64,000 bases of DNA from Cereibacter_A sp052244495 (GTDB taxonomy: Bacteria; Pseudomonadota; Alphaproteobacteria; Rhodobacterales; Rhodobacteraceae), in the NCBI GenBank assembly GCA_052244495.1, contig JBQPXH010000004.1, one strand, 5' to 3'. The notes below the pieces were generated by a model. It was not told the DNA's origin. It saw only the letters and a list, made by a program, of their open reading frames with translations, and did not search any database. Of this stretch, positions 1-9,874 are shown one piece after another; position 1 is the stretch's first letter, and each line of letters begins with the position of its first letter. The position numbers were made by a program, and so were the translations under genes.

Positions 1-2163
1 AACGACGGCGAGGGCGTGCTGATCCGGGCAACCGACGGCGACATGCCGGCCTTCCTCGATGCGCTGAGGGCCGAGGCGCCGCCGCTCGCACGGGTCGATG
101 CGGTGGAAACGGCGCCCGCGACTGTCCCGGCGGGCCAGTTCCGCATCGCTCCGAGTTCGGCGGGAGTCGTGGCGACGCGTGTCACGCCCGACGCCGCCAC
201 CTGCCCCGACTGCCTCGCCGAAACGCGGGCGGACGGGCGGCGGCGGGGCTATGCCTTCACCAACTGCACGCATTGCGGTCCGCGCTTCACCATCCTGCGC
301 GACCTGCCCTACGACCGGGCACGCACCTCCATGGCGGTCTTTCCGATGTGCCCGGACTGCCGCGCGGAATACGACGACCCCACCGACCGTCGCTTCCACG
401 CGCAGCCCATCGCCTGCCCGGCCTGCGGACCACGCCTCTGGCTCGAGACGGAGGTGACGTGGATCGCGGACGGCCCCGTGCGGGCGTCGGGCGAGGAGGC
501 GCCCCCTGGCGCGGCCCGGCAGGGCGATCCGCTGGCGGCGGCGGTGGCGCTGCTGGCGGGCGGAGGGATCCTCGGCGTGAAGGGGCTGGGCGGCTTCCAC
601 CTCGCCTGCGATGCGCGAAACCCCGAGGCGCTGGCGCGGCTTCGCCAGCGCAAGCGCCGGCCGGGCAAGCCCTTCGCGCTGATGGCGACCGAAGCCATGG
701 CCGCGGACATCGCCGAACTTTCGGAGGCCGATCGGGCGCTTCTGCGCGATCCCGCCGCGCCGGTGGTTCTCGTGCAGGGGCGCGGCAGGCTTCCCGAAGC
801 GGTTGCGCCCGGCATGACAACGCTCGGGATCATGCTGCCCTGCACGCCGCTCCACCACCGGCTGATCGATGCGTTCTGCGGGCCGCTGGTGATGACCTCG
901 GCCAATCTCTCGGGCGAGCCGCAGGTGATCGGCAATGCCGAGGCGCGGACGAAGCTCGCAGGGATCTGCGACGCGCTTCTGATGCACGACCGCGCGATCG
1001 TCCGGCGGCTCGACGACAGCGTCGAGCGGGCGACGCCGCCCATGGTGCTGCGCCGGGCGCGGGGTCGGGCGCCGGGGACGCTGCCGCTGCCCGAGGGGTT
1101 CGGTCAGGCGCCGCGGGTGCTGGCACTCGGGGGGCAGATGAAGGGCGCGATCTGCCTCCTGAAGGACGGGCAGGCGCTGCTCTCGCATCACCTCGGGGAT
1201 CTCGACGAAGCGCTGAGCTTCGAGGAGTTCACCCGCGCGATTCGCGACCATGCGAAGCTCTTCGACCACCGGGCCGAGGTCGTGGCGGTGGACCTGCACC
1301 CCGGATACCGGGCAACGCAGGAGGGCAAGCGGATGGGAGTACCGGTTGTCGAGGTGCAGCACCACCACGCCCACCTCGCCTCCTGCCTCGGGGATGCGCT
1401 CTGGCCGCTGGAGCGTGGTCCGGTGGCGGGGATCGTGCTGGACGGGACGGGCCTCGGCGCCGACGGCACTATCTGGGGCGGCGAGGTGCTTCTGGGCGAC
1501 TACCGGCGCGTCGAGCGGGTGGCGCATCTGGCGCCTGCGCCTCTGGCGGGGGGAGAAGCTGCGGCGCGGGAGCCCTGGCGCAACGCGCTGATGCGGCTGG
1601 ACGCGGCGGGGCTCGGCGATCTGGCCGACCGGCTTTTCCCGGACCGCCCGCGCCCGATGCTGCGGCGGACGGTGGCGGCGGGAATGAACGCGCCGATGTC
1701 CTCCTCTGCGGGGCGGCTCTTCGATGCGGTAGCGGCCTGTCTCGGGCTGGCCGCCGATCGCCAGAGTTACGAGGGCGAGGCCGCGATGCGGCTCGAGGCG
1801 CTGGAGGGAAACGGCCCGCCCTATGCCTTCGATGGGCTGGACCCTGCGCCCATGTTCCGGGCGCTGGCAGCCGATCTCGCGGCAGGCGCTGCACCCGGCA
1901 TCATCGCCGACAGCTTCCATCGGGGTCTGGCACGGGCCTTCTGCGCCCCGGCGCGGAACCTTGTGGCCGAGGGCCGGGCGGCGGCGGTGGCGCTCACCGG
2001 GGGCTGCTTCCAGAACGCGCGTCTGATGGCTACCTGCGTCGAGGAACTGGCGGGGCTGCCGGTGCTCCTGCACCGGAAGGTTCCGGCGAATGACGGAGGG
2101 CTTGCCTTTGGCCAGGCCCTTGTCGCCGCAGCGCAGCAGAGTCACGCGGCGGAAACACCCTGA
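1..2163 (+). CDS. hypF: Carbamoyltransferase HypF (5' end outside window)
   Basis: HypF converts carbamoyl phosphate into the thiocarbamate on HypE that becomes the CN ligands of the [NiFe] centre. The frame is open from base 1 and begins with NDGEGV, the middle of the N-terminal acylphosphatase domain, so the true start lies upstream. Next come a zinc-finger region with CxxC pairs (CPDC, CTHC, CPDC, CPAC; about residues 65-145), a YrdC-like domain with KGLGGFHLAC and KRRPGKPFALM, and a C-terminal Kae1/TobZ-like carbamoyltransferase part with VQHHHAHLASC, DGTGLGADGTIWGGE and TGGCFQN. About 720 residues are visible of a usual 750-770. It lies 215 bases upstream of hupS, as in Rhodobacter hup clusters. 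Family assignment is certain; the missing part is roughly the first 30-50 residues. Confidence 0.97.
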   Translation, partial: NDGEGVLIRATDGDMPAFLDALRAEAPPLARVDAVETAPATVPAGQFRIAPSSAGVVATRVTPDAATCPDCLAETRADGRRRGYAFTNCTHCGPRFTILRDLPYDRARTSMAVFPMCPDCRAEYDDPTDRRFHAQPIACPACGPRLWLETEVTWIADGPVRASGEEAPPGAARQGDPLAAAVALLAGGGILGVKGLGGFHLACDARNPEALARLRQRKRRPGKPFALMATEAMAADIAELSEADRALLRDPAAPVVLVQGRGRLPEAVAPGMTTLGIMLPCTPLHHRLIDAFCGPLVMTSANLSGEPQVIGNAEARTKLAGICDALLMHDRAIVRRLDDSVERATPPMVLRRARGRAPGTLPLPEGFGQAPRVLALGGQMKGAICLLKDGQALLSHHLGDLDEALSFEEFTRAIRDHAKLFDHRAEVVAVDLHPGYRATQEGKRMGVPVVEVQHHHAHLASCLGDALWPLERGPVAGIVLDGTGLGADGTIWGGEVLLGDYRRVERVAHLAPAPLAGGEAAAREPWRNALMRLDAAGLGDLADRLFPDRPRPMLRRTVAAGMNAPMSSSAGRLFDAVAACLGLAADRQSYEGEAAMRLEALEGNGPPYAFDGLDPAPMFRALAADLAAGAAPGIIADSFHRGLARAFCAPARNLVAEGRAAAVALTGGCFQNARLMATCVEELAGLPVLLHRKVPANDGGLAFGQALVAAAQQSHAAETP

Positions 2164-2243
2164 CCGGCAGACCTGAGGGCTGGTAACCGTCTTTCCTTGC
2201 ACCTCTTCAAAGGGCCCCGCTCAATCGCCCGAAAGTGTATCCT

Positions 2244-2259
2244 GATCAACATGTTGATC
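2244..2259. promoter_or_regulatory. Perfect 16-bp palindrome upstream of hupS, IHF-like
   Basis: GATCAACATGTTGATC is its own reverse complement and lies 120 bases before the hupS start. On both strands it matches the IHF consensus WATCAANNNNTTR at 12 of 13 positions. In R. capsulatus IHF bends the hupSL promoter between HupR and RNA polymerase, so an IHF site here would fit. A dyad-binding repressor or activator is an alternative. No TTG-N5-CAA HupR site and no -24/-12 sigma-54 promoter were found in 2164-2378. Confidence 0.5.
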
Positions 2260-2378
2260 TAATTCATCCCTCCACACGCATTTCTTTTGCGCCGCCTCCG
2301 CCGCTTCCTGCATTCCTTGGCATACGAAGCCGGCGGCACAGCGCGTGCCGCGCCAAAGGCCAGCGAGGGAGGAATGCG

Positions 2379-3488
2379 TTGCCCCAGATCGAAACCTTCT
2401 ACGACGTGATGCGCCGCCAGGGGATCACCCGGCGCAGCTTCATGAAATACTGCTCGCTCACGGCGGCGGCTCTGGGCCTCGGGCCCTCCTTCGTGCCGAA
2501 GATCGCCCATGCGATGGAGACGAAGCCCCGCACGCCGGTGATCTGGGTGCATGGTCTCGAATGCACCTGCTGCTCGGAGAGCTTCATTCGCGCGGCCCAT
2601 CCGCTGGCCAAGGATGTCGTCCTGTCGATGATCTCGCTCGACTACGACGACACGCTGATGGCGGCGGCGGGTCATCAGGCGGAAGCCGCGCTGATGGATA
2701 CGATCGAGAAATACAAGGGCAACTACATCCTCGCGGTCGAGGGCAACCCGCCGCTGAACGAGGACGGGATGTACTGCATCATCGGTGGCAAGCCCTTCGT
2801 CGAGCAACTGAAGATGGCGGCCGAACACGCCAAGGCCATCATCAGCTGGGGCGCCTGCGCCTCCTACGGCTGCGTGCAGGCGGCGGCACCCAACCCGACG
2901 CGGGCGACGCCGGTCCACAAGGTCATCCTCGACAAGCCGATCATCAAGGTGCCGGGCTGCCCGCCCATCGCCGAAGTCATGACCGGCGTCATCACCTACA
3001 TGCTGACCTTCGACCGGCTGCCCGAGCTGGACCGGCAGGGCCGCCCGGCGATGTTCTACAGCCAGCGCATCCACGACAAATGCTACCGCCGCCCGCATTT
3101 CGACGCGGGCCAGTTCGTCGAGGCCTGGGACGACGACTACGCCAAGAAGGGCTACTGCCTCTACAAGATGGGCTGCAAGGGGCCGACCACCTACAACGCC
3201 TGCTCCACCGTGCGCTGGAACGAGGGCGTAAGCTTCCCGATCCAGTCCGGCCACGGCTGCATCGGCTGCTCGGAAGACGGCTTCTGGGATCAGGGATCCT
3301 TCTACGACCGGCTGACGACGATCAAGCAGTTCGGCGTCGAGGCCAATGCCGACACGATCGGCCTCACGGCCGTCGGCGCGCTCGGCGCGGGCGTGGCGGC
3401 TCATATTGCGGCGACCGCCCTCAAGAGCGCGCAGAAGAAATCGCAGGCGGCGAATGCCGCGAAGACCGACGACAAGATGGGGGCCTGA
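2379..3488 (+). CDS. hupS: [NiFe] uptake hydrogenase small subunit HupS (TTG start)
   Basis: Small subunit of the periplasm-facing, membrane-bound hydrogenase; its three FeS clusters carry electrons from the NiFe site to HupC. The start is TTG at 2379: GAGGGAGG (2365-2372) sits 6 bases upstream, and the product then begins PQIETFYDVMRRQGITRRSFMK as in known HupS. An ATG at 2374 is out of frame, and the frame open from 2235 gives a non-homologous extension. The Tat motif RRSFMK is at residues 18-23 with a likely AHA cleavage site near 45. Proximal-cluster cysteines start at ECTCCSE (residues 61-67), with further cysteines at GACASYGC, PGCPP, HDKCYRRPHF, GCKGPTTYNAC and GCIGC. A hydrophobic C-terminal helix anchors it. 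Length 369 residues, typical. hupL follows after 3 bases. Confidence 0.97.
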   Translation: MPQIETFYDVMRRQGITRRSFMKYCSLTAAALGLGPSFVPKIAHAMETKPRTPVIWVHGLECTCCSESFIRAAHPLAKDVVLSMISLDYDDTLMAAAGHQAEAALMDTIEKYKGNYILAVEGNPPLNEDGMYCIIGGKPFVEQLKMAAEHAKAIISWGACASYGCVQAAAPNPTRATPVHKVILDKPIIKVPGCPPIAEVMTGVITYMLTFDRLPELDRQGRPAMFYSQRIHDKCYRRPHFDAGQFVEAWDDDYAKKGYCLYKMGCKGPTTYNACSTVRWNEGVSFPIQSGHGCIGCSEDGFWDQGSFYDRLTTIKQFGVEANADTIGLTAVGALGAGVAAHIAATALKSAQKKSQAANAAKTDDKMGA

Positions 3489-3491
3489 GCC

Positions 3492-5282
<1,791 letters not shown>

Positions 5283-5295
5283 GGGAGACTACCGG

Positions 5296-5871
5296 ATGAA
5301 AAAGATCGCATTTGCCGCCATGCTCGCCGCCGCGGCAAGCCCTGCCCTCGCGCATACCGGGCACGGCGACACCTCGGGCTTCATTCACGGCTTCCTGCAT
5401 CCGATCCTGGGGCCGGACCACCTGCTTGCCATGCTGGGAGTGGGGATCTGGTCGGGCGTGGCGCTGTCCCGCCGCTTCTGGGGCGGGGCACTGACCTTCC
5501 TTCTCGCCATGACGGCCGGAGCCGGCCTGTCCTGGGCCGGCGTCGGGATCCCGATGGTCGAGGCCTGGATCGTCGGATCGGTCGTTCTGGCAGGTCTGCT
5601 GGTCGCCACTGCGCGCGCGGGACAGGCGCGCGGCGTGACGGTGCTGTCGCTTGCCGCCATCGCGACCTTTGCGGCCTGCCACGGCCATGCCCACGCGACC
5701 GAGGCGTCCGGCACCATCGCCGCTTATCTCGCGGGCTTCCTGATCGCCACGGCCGCGCTGCACCTCGCGGGGATCGGCATTGCCTTCGCCACCGCGCGCG
5801 GCGGCGTTCTCGCGCAGCGGACGCTGGGCGCGGCGATCGCGGGCTCCGGCCTCTTCCTCATGGCGGGGTGA
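5296..5871 (+). CDS. hupE: HupE/UreJ-family membrane protein, probable nickel permease
   Basis: A 191-residue, very hydrophobic protein with a signal-like N-terminus (MKKIAFAAMLAAAASPALA) and about six membrane segments. The family signature HPILGPDHLLAMLGVGIWSG follows the leader, and a further His-rich stretch CHGHAHATE is near residue 133; these histidines are thought to bind Ni2+. HupE proteins supply nickel for hydrogenase maturation. Here the gene sits between hupL and hupC, starting 13 bases after hupL and ending 4 bases before hupC, so it is cotranscribed with the structural genes. In Rhizobium leguminosarum hupE lies after hupD. Transport activity is inferred from the family. Confidence 0.9.
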   Translation: MKKIAFAAMLAAAASPALAHTGHGDTSGFIHGFLHPILGPDHLLAMLGVGIWSGVALSRRFWGGALTFLLAMTAGAGLSWAGVGIPMVEAWIVGSVVLAGLLVATARAGQARGVTVLSLAAIATFAACHGHAHATEASGTIAAYLAGFLIATAALHLAGIGIAFATARGGVLAQRTLGAAIAGSGLFLMAG

Positions 5872-5875
5872 CGGC

Positions 5876-6661
5876 ATGGACACCGAAATCGTCACGATCC
5901 ACGTCCCTAACCCGAACGCTCCCACGCCGCTCGAAGCCTCGCGCAAGACCGGCACGGCGCGCCCGGAGGACATCCACAGCATCTTCCACAAGACTTCGGT
6001 CTATGTCTACGAGGTGCCCGTCCGGATCTGGCACTGGCTGAACGCTGCGATGATCTTCATCCTGATGGGGACGGGCTACCTGATCGCCCGCCCGCTTCCG
6101 ACGATGGAGATCGCCGAGGCGACCGACCAGTTCGTCTTCGGCTACATCCGCTTCGCCCATTTTGCCGCGGGACAGGTGCTGACCGTGGCCTTCGCGGCCC
6201 GGATCCTCTGGGCCTTCTTCGGCAACGTCCACTCGCGCCAGATGTTCAAGCTGCCGGTCCACAACCTTCGCTGGATCCGCGAGCTGATCTACGAGCTGAA
6301 GTGGTATCTCTTCCTCGTGCCCGAACCGAAGAAATACGTCGGCCACAACCCGCTGGCCCATGCCGCGATGTTCTTCTTCATCACCCTCGGCATGACCTTC
6401 ATGATCGTCACGGGCTTCGCACTCTATGCCGAGGGCGCCGGACAGGGGTCGATCTACGACGACCTCTTCGGCTGGGTGCTGGGGCTGGTCGGCAACAGCC
6501 AGCGGCTGCACACGCTGCACCATCTGGGCATGTGGTCGATCGTGATCTTCACCATCATCCACATCTACGCCGCCGTCCGCGAGGACATCATGTCCCGGCA
6601 ATCGATGATCTCGACGATCGTTTCGGGCTGGCGGACCTTCAAGGACGACCGCGTGGAATAG
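5876..6661 (+). CDS. hupC: Hydrogenase cytochrome b subunit HupC
   Basis: Di-heme cytochrome b (HyaC/HupC family) that anchors HupSL and passes electrons from H2 to the quinone pool. The start is ATG 5876 (MDTEIVTIHVP), preceded by GGGGTGA; the frame open from 5780 belongs to the hupE coding region. Four membrane segments are visible, with heme-ligand candidates in VRIWHWLNA, RFAHFAAGQ and HTLHHLGMW. Length 261 residues. It is the last gene before the terminator at 6691-6719, so hupSLEC form one transcription unit. Confidence 0.96.
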   Translation: MDTEIVTIHVPNPNAPTPLEASRKTGTARPEDIHSIFHKTSVYVYEVPVRIWHWLNAAMIFILMGTGYLIARPLPTMEIAEATDQFVFGYIRFAHFAAGQVLTVAFAARILWAFFGNVHSRQMFKLPVHNLRWIRELIYELKWYLFLVPEPKKYVGHNPLAHAAMFFFITLGMTFMIVTGFALYAEGAGQGSIYDDLFGWVLGLVGNSQRLHTLHHLGMWSIVIFTIIHIYAAVREDIMSRQSMISTIVSGWRTFKDDRVE

Positions 6662-6690
6662 GTCGATCCCGGGAGAATCTTTGGGCTCCG

Positions 6691-6719
6691 GAGGGGCGCG
6701 GCGCAACGCCGCGCCCCTC
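6691..6719 (+). terminator. Rho-independent terminator of hupSLEC
   Basis: The 13-bp arms GAGGGGCGCGGCG and CGCCGCGCCCCTC pair perfectly around a CAA loop and are followed by TTCATTCT. It lies 30 bases after hupC. It separates the structural operon from the maturation genes, whose own promoter should then lie in 6720-6952. Confidence 0.85.
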
Positions 6720-6830
6720 TTCATTCTGCAATGTAACGAACCATTCCCCCTCCTTAATTGGAAGGAAAGCTTCCACTTCCGGGCGCTGCCATGCCTGTTT
6801 AAGGGGCAATTAACCGTTTGCGGACAAGGG

Positions 6831-6852
6831 CCTGCCAAAATGTCGCGGCAGG
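6831..6852 (+). promoter_or_regulatory. Inverted repeat in the hupD upstream region
   Basis: CCTGCC-N10-GGCAGG in the 233-base AT-richer gap between the hupC terminator and hupD. A second dyad, TGGAAG-N5-CTTCCA, lies further upstream in the same gap. No sigma-54 or TTG-N5-CAA site was seen. Either dyad could be an operator for a hupD-driven promoter; this is inference from position. Confidence 0.3.
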
Positions 6853-6952
6853 TTCACATTTCCGGCTTCTTCCGGGAACTGCAAACCATATTGTCGAAGC
6901 ACGGCCCGGGGCGAAAAGCCCGTTGCCAGCAGCGGTCATGAGGGAGGGACCA

Positions 6953-7573
6953 ATGCCAGCATATCCACCCGAGAGGGTGCTCATTCTCGGCATCGGAAAC
7001 GTGCTCTGGGCGGACGAGGGTTTCGGCCCCCGCTGCATCGAGGTCCTGGCCGAGAGCCACGCCTTCCCAGCGCGGGTGAAGCTGCTCGACGGCGGCACGC
7101 AGGGCCTCTACCTCCTGCCCTTCCTCGAAGAGGCCGACGCGCTGCTCGTCTTCGACGCGGTGGACTACGGTCTCGCCCCCGGCACGCTGATGGTGGCGCG
7201 CGACGAGGAGGTGCCCGCCTTCATGGGCGCCAAGAAGATGAGCCTGCACCAGACCGGCTTTCAGGATGTGCTGGCCACGGCGCAGTTCATGGGCCGGTGC
7301 CCGGAGCGGCTGACGCTGATCGGCTGCCAGCCCGAGGAACTCGAGGATTACGGCGGGTCGCTCCGGACCATCGTGGCCGGCCAGATCGCACCCGCCATCG
7401 GGCTGGCGCTGGCGGAACTCGCGTCCTGGGGCGTGACGCCCTTGCCCGGATGCAGCGAGGCGGAGGGCCTGGCCGACCCGTCGCTGCGGCGCGACGCCTA
7501 CGAGACGGGGCGGCCGAGCGCCGACGAGGCCTGCCGCACCGGCGATGACCGCTTCTTCCCGGAGGCCGTCTGA
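6953..7573 (+). CDS. hupD: Hydrogenase maturation endopeptidase HupD
   Basis: Protease that clips the C-terminal peptide of HupL after nickel insertion. The start is ATG 6953 with AGGGAGG just upstream; homology begins MPAYPPERVLILGIGNVLWADEGFGPR, the classic HyaD/HupD N-terminus with nickel-sensing Glu and Asp (DEG, and DAVDYG near residue 64). Later QTGFQDVL and GCQPEELEDYGGSL match the family. Length 206 residues, with a C-terminal tail (DACRTGDDRFFPEAV region) slightly longer than in E. coli HyaD. The TGA overlaps the ATG of hupF (TGATG). Confidence 0.95.
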   Translation: MPAYPPERVLILGIGNVLWADEGFGPRCIEVLAESHAFPARVKLLDGGTQGLYLLPFLEEADALLVFDAVDYGLAPGTLMVARDEEVPAFMGAKKMSLHQTGFQDVLATAQFMGRCPERLTLIGCQPEELEDYGGSLRTIVAGQIAPAIGLALAELASWGVTPLPGCSEAEGLADPSLRRDAYETGRPSADEACRTGDDRFFPEAV

Positions 7574-7890
7574 TGTGCGTGGGCGACCCGCTGCACCTCC
7601 TCTCGGTCGAGGGGATTGCAGGCACCGCCTCGGACGGCGAACGGATCTCGCTGATCGACCTGAGCCTCGTCCCCGACGCCAGGGCCGGGGACTGGGTGCT
7701 CTGCTTCCTCGGCACGGCGCGGGAGATCATCGCCGCCGACGAGGCCGCCAGGATCGCCGAGGCGCTCGCGGCTCTCCGCTCGGTGATGGCGGGTGGTGGC
7801 GTGGGCGATGCCTTCGCCGACCTCGACCGTCCGCCGTCTCTTCCCCCTCATCTGCAGGCCGCGCTCGATGCCGGCCGGAGCCACGGTTGA
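7573..7890 (+). CDS. hupF: HupF, HypC-like hydrogenase chaperone
   Basis: HypC/HupF family, 105 residues. It starts MCVGDPLHLL, so Cys2, the essential residue of the family, is present after Met removal. HupF is thought to protect HupL or its cofactor when oxygen is present. The second family member in the window, HypC, is at 13363. The HupF C-terminal extension after residue 80 (DLDRPPSLPPHLQ) distinguishes it from HypC. The gene starts inside the hupD stop (TGATG), indicating translational coupling. Confidence 0.93.
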   Translation: MCVGDPLHLLSVEGIAGTASDGERISLIDLSLVPDARAGDWVLCFLGTAREIIAADEAARIAEALAALRSVMAGGGVGDAFADLDRPPSLPPHLQAALDAGRSHG

Positions 7891-7894
7891 TCCC

Positions 7895-8272
7895 ATGACC
7901 CACCCGCTGATCGCGCGCCTCGAAACCGAACTCGGATGGCCCTGCCTCAAGTCGATCGAGGAGGTCCGGGCCTTCACCGCCCGCCCCGGTGCGCACTGCC
8001 TCTTCATCCCCGGCGATCCTGCCCGCAACCTCGAGACGGCCGATGCGGCGGTGATCCTGCCGGAGCTTGTCATAGCCTTCCAGCGCGCCTTCGACTGCGC
8101 CCTTGTCGGCGATGCCGTCGAAGCCGCCCTCCGCGACGAGACGCGCGCCCTGCGCACCCCCGGTTTCCTCTTCTACCGCGAAGGCCGCTACCTCGGCGCT
8201 ATCGAGAAGATCCGCGATTGGGGCGACTACATGACCCGGATCCCGCGCATCCTCGACTCCGTCACAGCCTGA
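7895..8272 (+). CDS. hupG: HupG (HyaE family) hydrogenase assembly protein
   Basis: HyaE/HupG family, a thioredoxin-like fold without the CxxC redox pair. It is thought to bind the Tat signal of the small subunit or assist large-subunit maturation. The start is ATG 7895 (MTHPLIARLETELGWP), 4 bases after the hupF stop; the upstream open frame from 7793 lies within hupF. Family-like segments include HCLFIPGDPARNLETADAAVILPEL and RTPGFLFYREGRYLG. Length 125 residues. Its exact role is not established. Confidence 0.88.
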   Translation: MTHPLIARLETELGWPCLKSIEEVRAFTARPGAHCLFIPGDPARNLETADAAVILPELVIAFQRAFDCALVGDAVEAALRDETRALRTPGFLFYREGRYLGAIEKIRDWGDYMTRIPRILDSVTA

Positions 8273-8285
8273 AAGGGGTTCCCCC

Positions 8286-9119
8286 ATGACATCGTTCCAC
8301 ATGCCCCCCACCGGCTTCGGTCCCGGATCGCAGCCCGGCGACGAGGATGCGGATCTGGCCTTCATGGCCCTGCCCTCGGGAATGCGGACCTACTCGGCGC
8401 ATCTTCCGGAGATCGAGGATGCGGTCGGCCTCGCGCCGGCGCTCGGCCTGCTCGAGCAGTTCGCGGAGGCCTGCGGAGCCTGTGCCTCCTCGGGCCAAAC
8501 GGCAAGCTTCGACCTTTCGACCCTCGACGAGGACAACCGTCGCCTGATGGCCGAGACGCTGGGCCAGGGCGAGGTTTCGATGCGGCTGCGGGGCGTGCCC
8601 GCCCTCATGGTGCAGGAGAGCGTCTTTGCCGGCGTCTGGTCGGTAGCGGGTGCCGGGGCCGATCGGGTCGAGGTCGGGCCTGTCCCCTCGGCGGCGCTGA
8701 CGCGCGCCTTCGCGCCTCACCGGCAGGCGCTGACCCCCTCGGGCCGCCGCCCGCAGGGCGTGGTCAACGCACCTGCACTGCTGGCGGAACTGGTCGAAAA
8801 ATCTGGCACCTGGCGTCCGGACCAGGAGCCGCATGTGGTCAACCTCACGCTGCTGCCGCACACCGAAGAGGACCTCGCCTGGCTTGACCGGATGCTCGGC
8901 GAGGGCGCGGTCACCATCCTCTCGCGCGGCTACGGCAACTGCCGGATCACCGCCACCGCACTGCCGCAGGTCTGGCGCGTGCAGTTCTTCAATTCCATGG
9001 ACAGCCTCATCCTCGACACGTTCGAAGTGACGGCCATGCCGCAGGTGGCGCTTGCCGCGCCCGAGGATCTGGAGGACAGCGCCGCGCGCATCCTCGAAGT
9101 GCTGGAGGCGATCCGTTGA
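8286..9119 (+). CDS. hupH: HupH (HyaF family) hydrogenase assembly protein
   Basis: HyaF/HupH family, 277 residues. HupH-type proteins bind HupL precursors during NiFe cofactor assembly in rhizobia. Visible signatures are LPSGMRTYSAHLPEIE near the N-terminus and, in the C-terminal half, VVNLTLLPHTEEDLAWLDRMLGEG, ILSRGYGNCRI and VWRVQFFNSMDSLILDTFEV, all typical of the family. ATG 8286 follows hupG by 13 bases with a weak AAGGGG upstream. The stop overlaps the hupJ start. Confidence 0.92.
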   Translation: MTSFHMPPTGFGPGSQPGDEDADLAFMALPSGMRTYSAHLPEIEDAVGLAPALGLLEQFAEACGACASSGQTASFDLSTLDEDNRRLMAETLGQGEVSMRLRGVPALMVQESVFAGVWSVAGAGADRVEVGPVPSAALTRAFAPHRQALTPSGRRPQGVVNAPALLAELVEKSGTWRPDQEPHVVNLTLLPHTEEDLAWLDRMLGEGAVTILSRGYGNCRITATALPQVWRVQFFNSMDSLILDTFEVTAMPQVALAAPEDLEDSAARILEVLEAIR

Positions 9120-9874
9120 GCGGCTTCGAGGGCTCCTATCTCGGCGCGAACGACCGGATCGGTCCGGACGCGGTCATGGAATGCAAGATCTGCTGGACAC
9201 CCTACGATCCGGCCACGGGCGACGACTACCGCCAGATCCTGCCGGGCACGCCCTTCGCGGATCTGCCGGGCGACTGGAGTTGCCCGCACTGCGGCGCACC
9301 GAAGGAGCAGTTCATGGTCCTCTCGGATCCGGCGGCCGAGGCGGCGTCCGCCGTGATCGCCGAGAAGATCGCGCTGCTCGTGGCGGATTTCGAGGACGTC
9401 TGGCATTCGAAGATGCGGGACGTCCCGCTCGTCAACAAGGCGCTGCACGTCGAGGCCGTGGGCTTCCGCCTGCACGACGGCCGACCGCTCGGGGTGCTGG
9501 TCGCGCCGTGGTTCATGAACCTCGTGCTGCTGCCCGCCGAGGGCGAGGACTGGTCAGCCCTGACGCCGGGCGCGAAGGAGCATCTCGGCTTCCCGTCGGG
9601 CGACTACGAGTTCATTCATAATGTCCGTCCGATGGGTGGCGGCTACAAGGCCTGCTCGCTCTTCTCGCCCATGAACGACTTTTCCAGCCAGCTGCAGGCG
9701 GTGGAAGTGGCGCGGGCGGTGATGGCCGCGCTCTTCGACGAACGCAACCGCGCCGAGACCGACCGGGCCGCCGAGATCCGGGCCGCGCGCGAGGCGGAGC
9801 TGGCCCCGCCTGCCGAAATCGGGTCCGAACCCAGCCGCCGCTCCGTCATCACGGCCGGCCTCGCGGAAAGCTGA
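9116..9874 (+). CDS. hupJ: HupJ: rubredoxin (HupI) domain fused to HupJ domain
   Basis: Two domains in one chain. Residues 1-65 are a rubredoxin with the CxxC pairs CKIC and CPHC, preceded by the FEGSYLGANDRIGPDAVME lead-in of HupI proteins. Residues 85-250 are the HupJ domain, with WFMNLVLLP and FIHNVRPMGGGYKACSLFSPM. In rhizobia these are separate hupI and hupJ genes. The rubredoxin part is thought to protect or mature the small subunit under oxygen. The start is taken as TTG 9116 because GGAGG lies 8 bases upstream and homology covers the region before ATG 9176; it overlaps the hupH TGA. Length 252 residues. Confidence 0.88.
   Translation: MSGFEGSYLGANDRIGPDAVMECKICWTPYDPATGDDYRQILPGTPFADLPGDWSCPHCGAPKEQFMVLSDPAAEAASAVIAEKIALLVADFEDVWHSKMRDVPLVNKALHVEAVGFRLHDGRPLGVLVAPWFMNLVLLPAEGEDWSALTPGAKEHLGFPSGDYEFIHNVRPMGGGYKACSLFSPMNDFSSQLQAVEVARAVMAALFDERNRAETDRAAEIRAAREAELAPPAEIGSEPSRRSVITAGLAES

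Noticed and set aside
2310..2330. Sigma-54 promoter for hupS (TTGGCATACG...)
   Set aside because: The GG is present but no GC at the correct 10-base spacing, and HupR lacks the sigma-54 loop.
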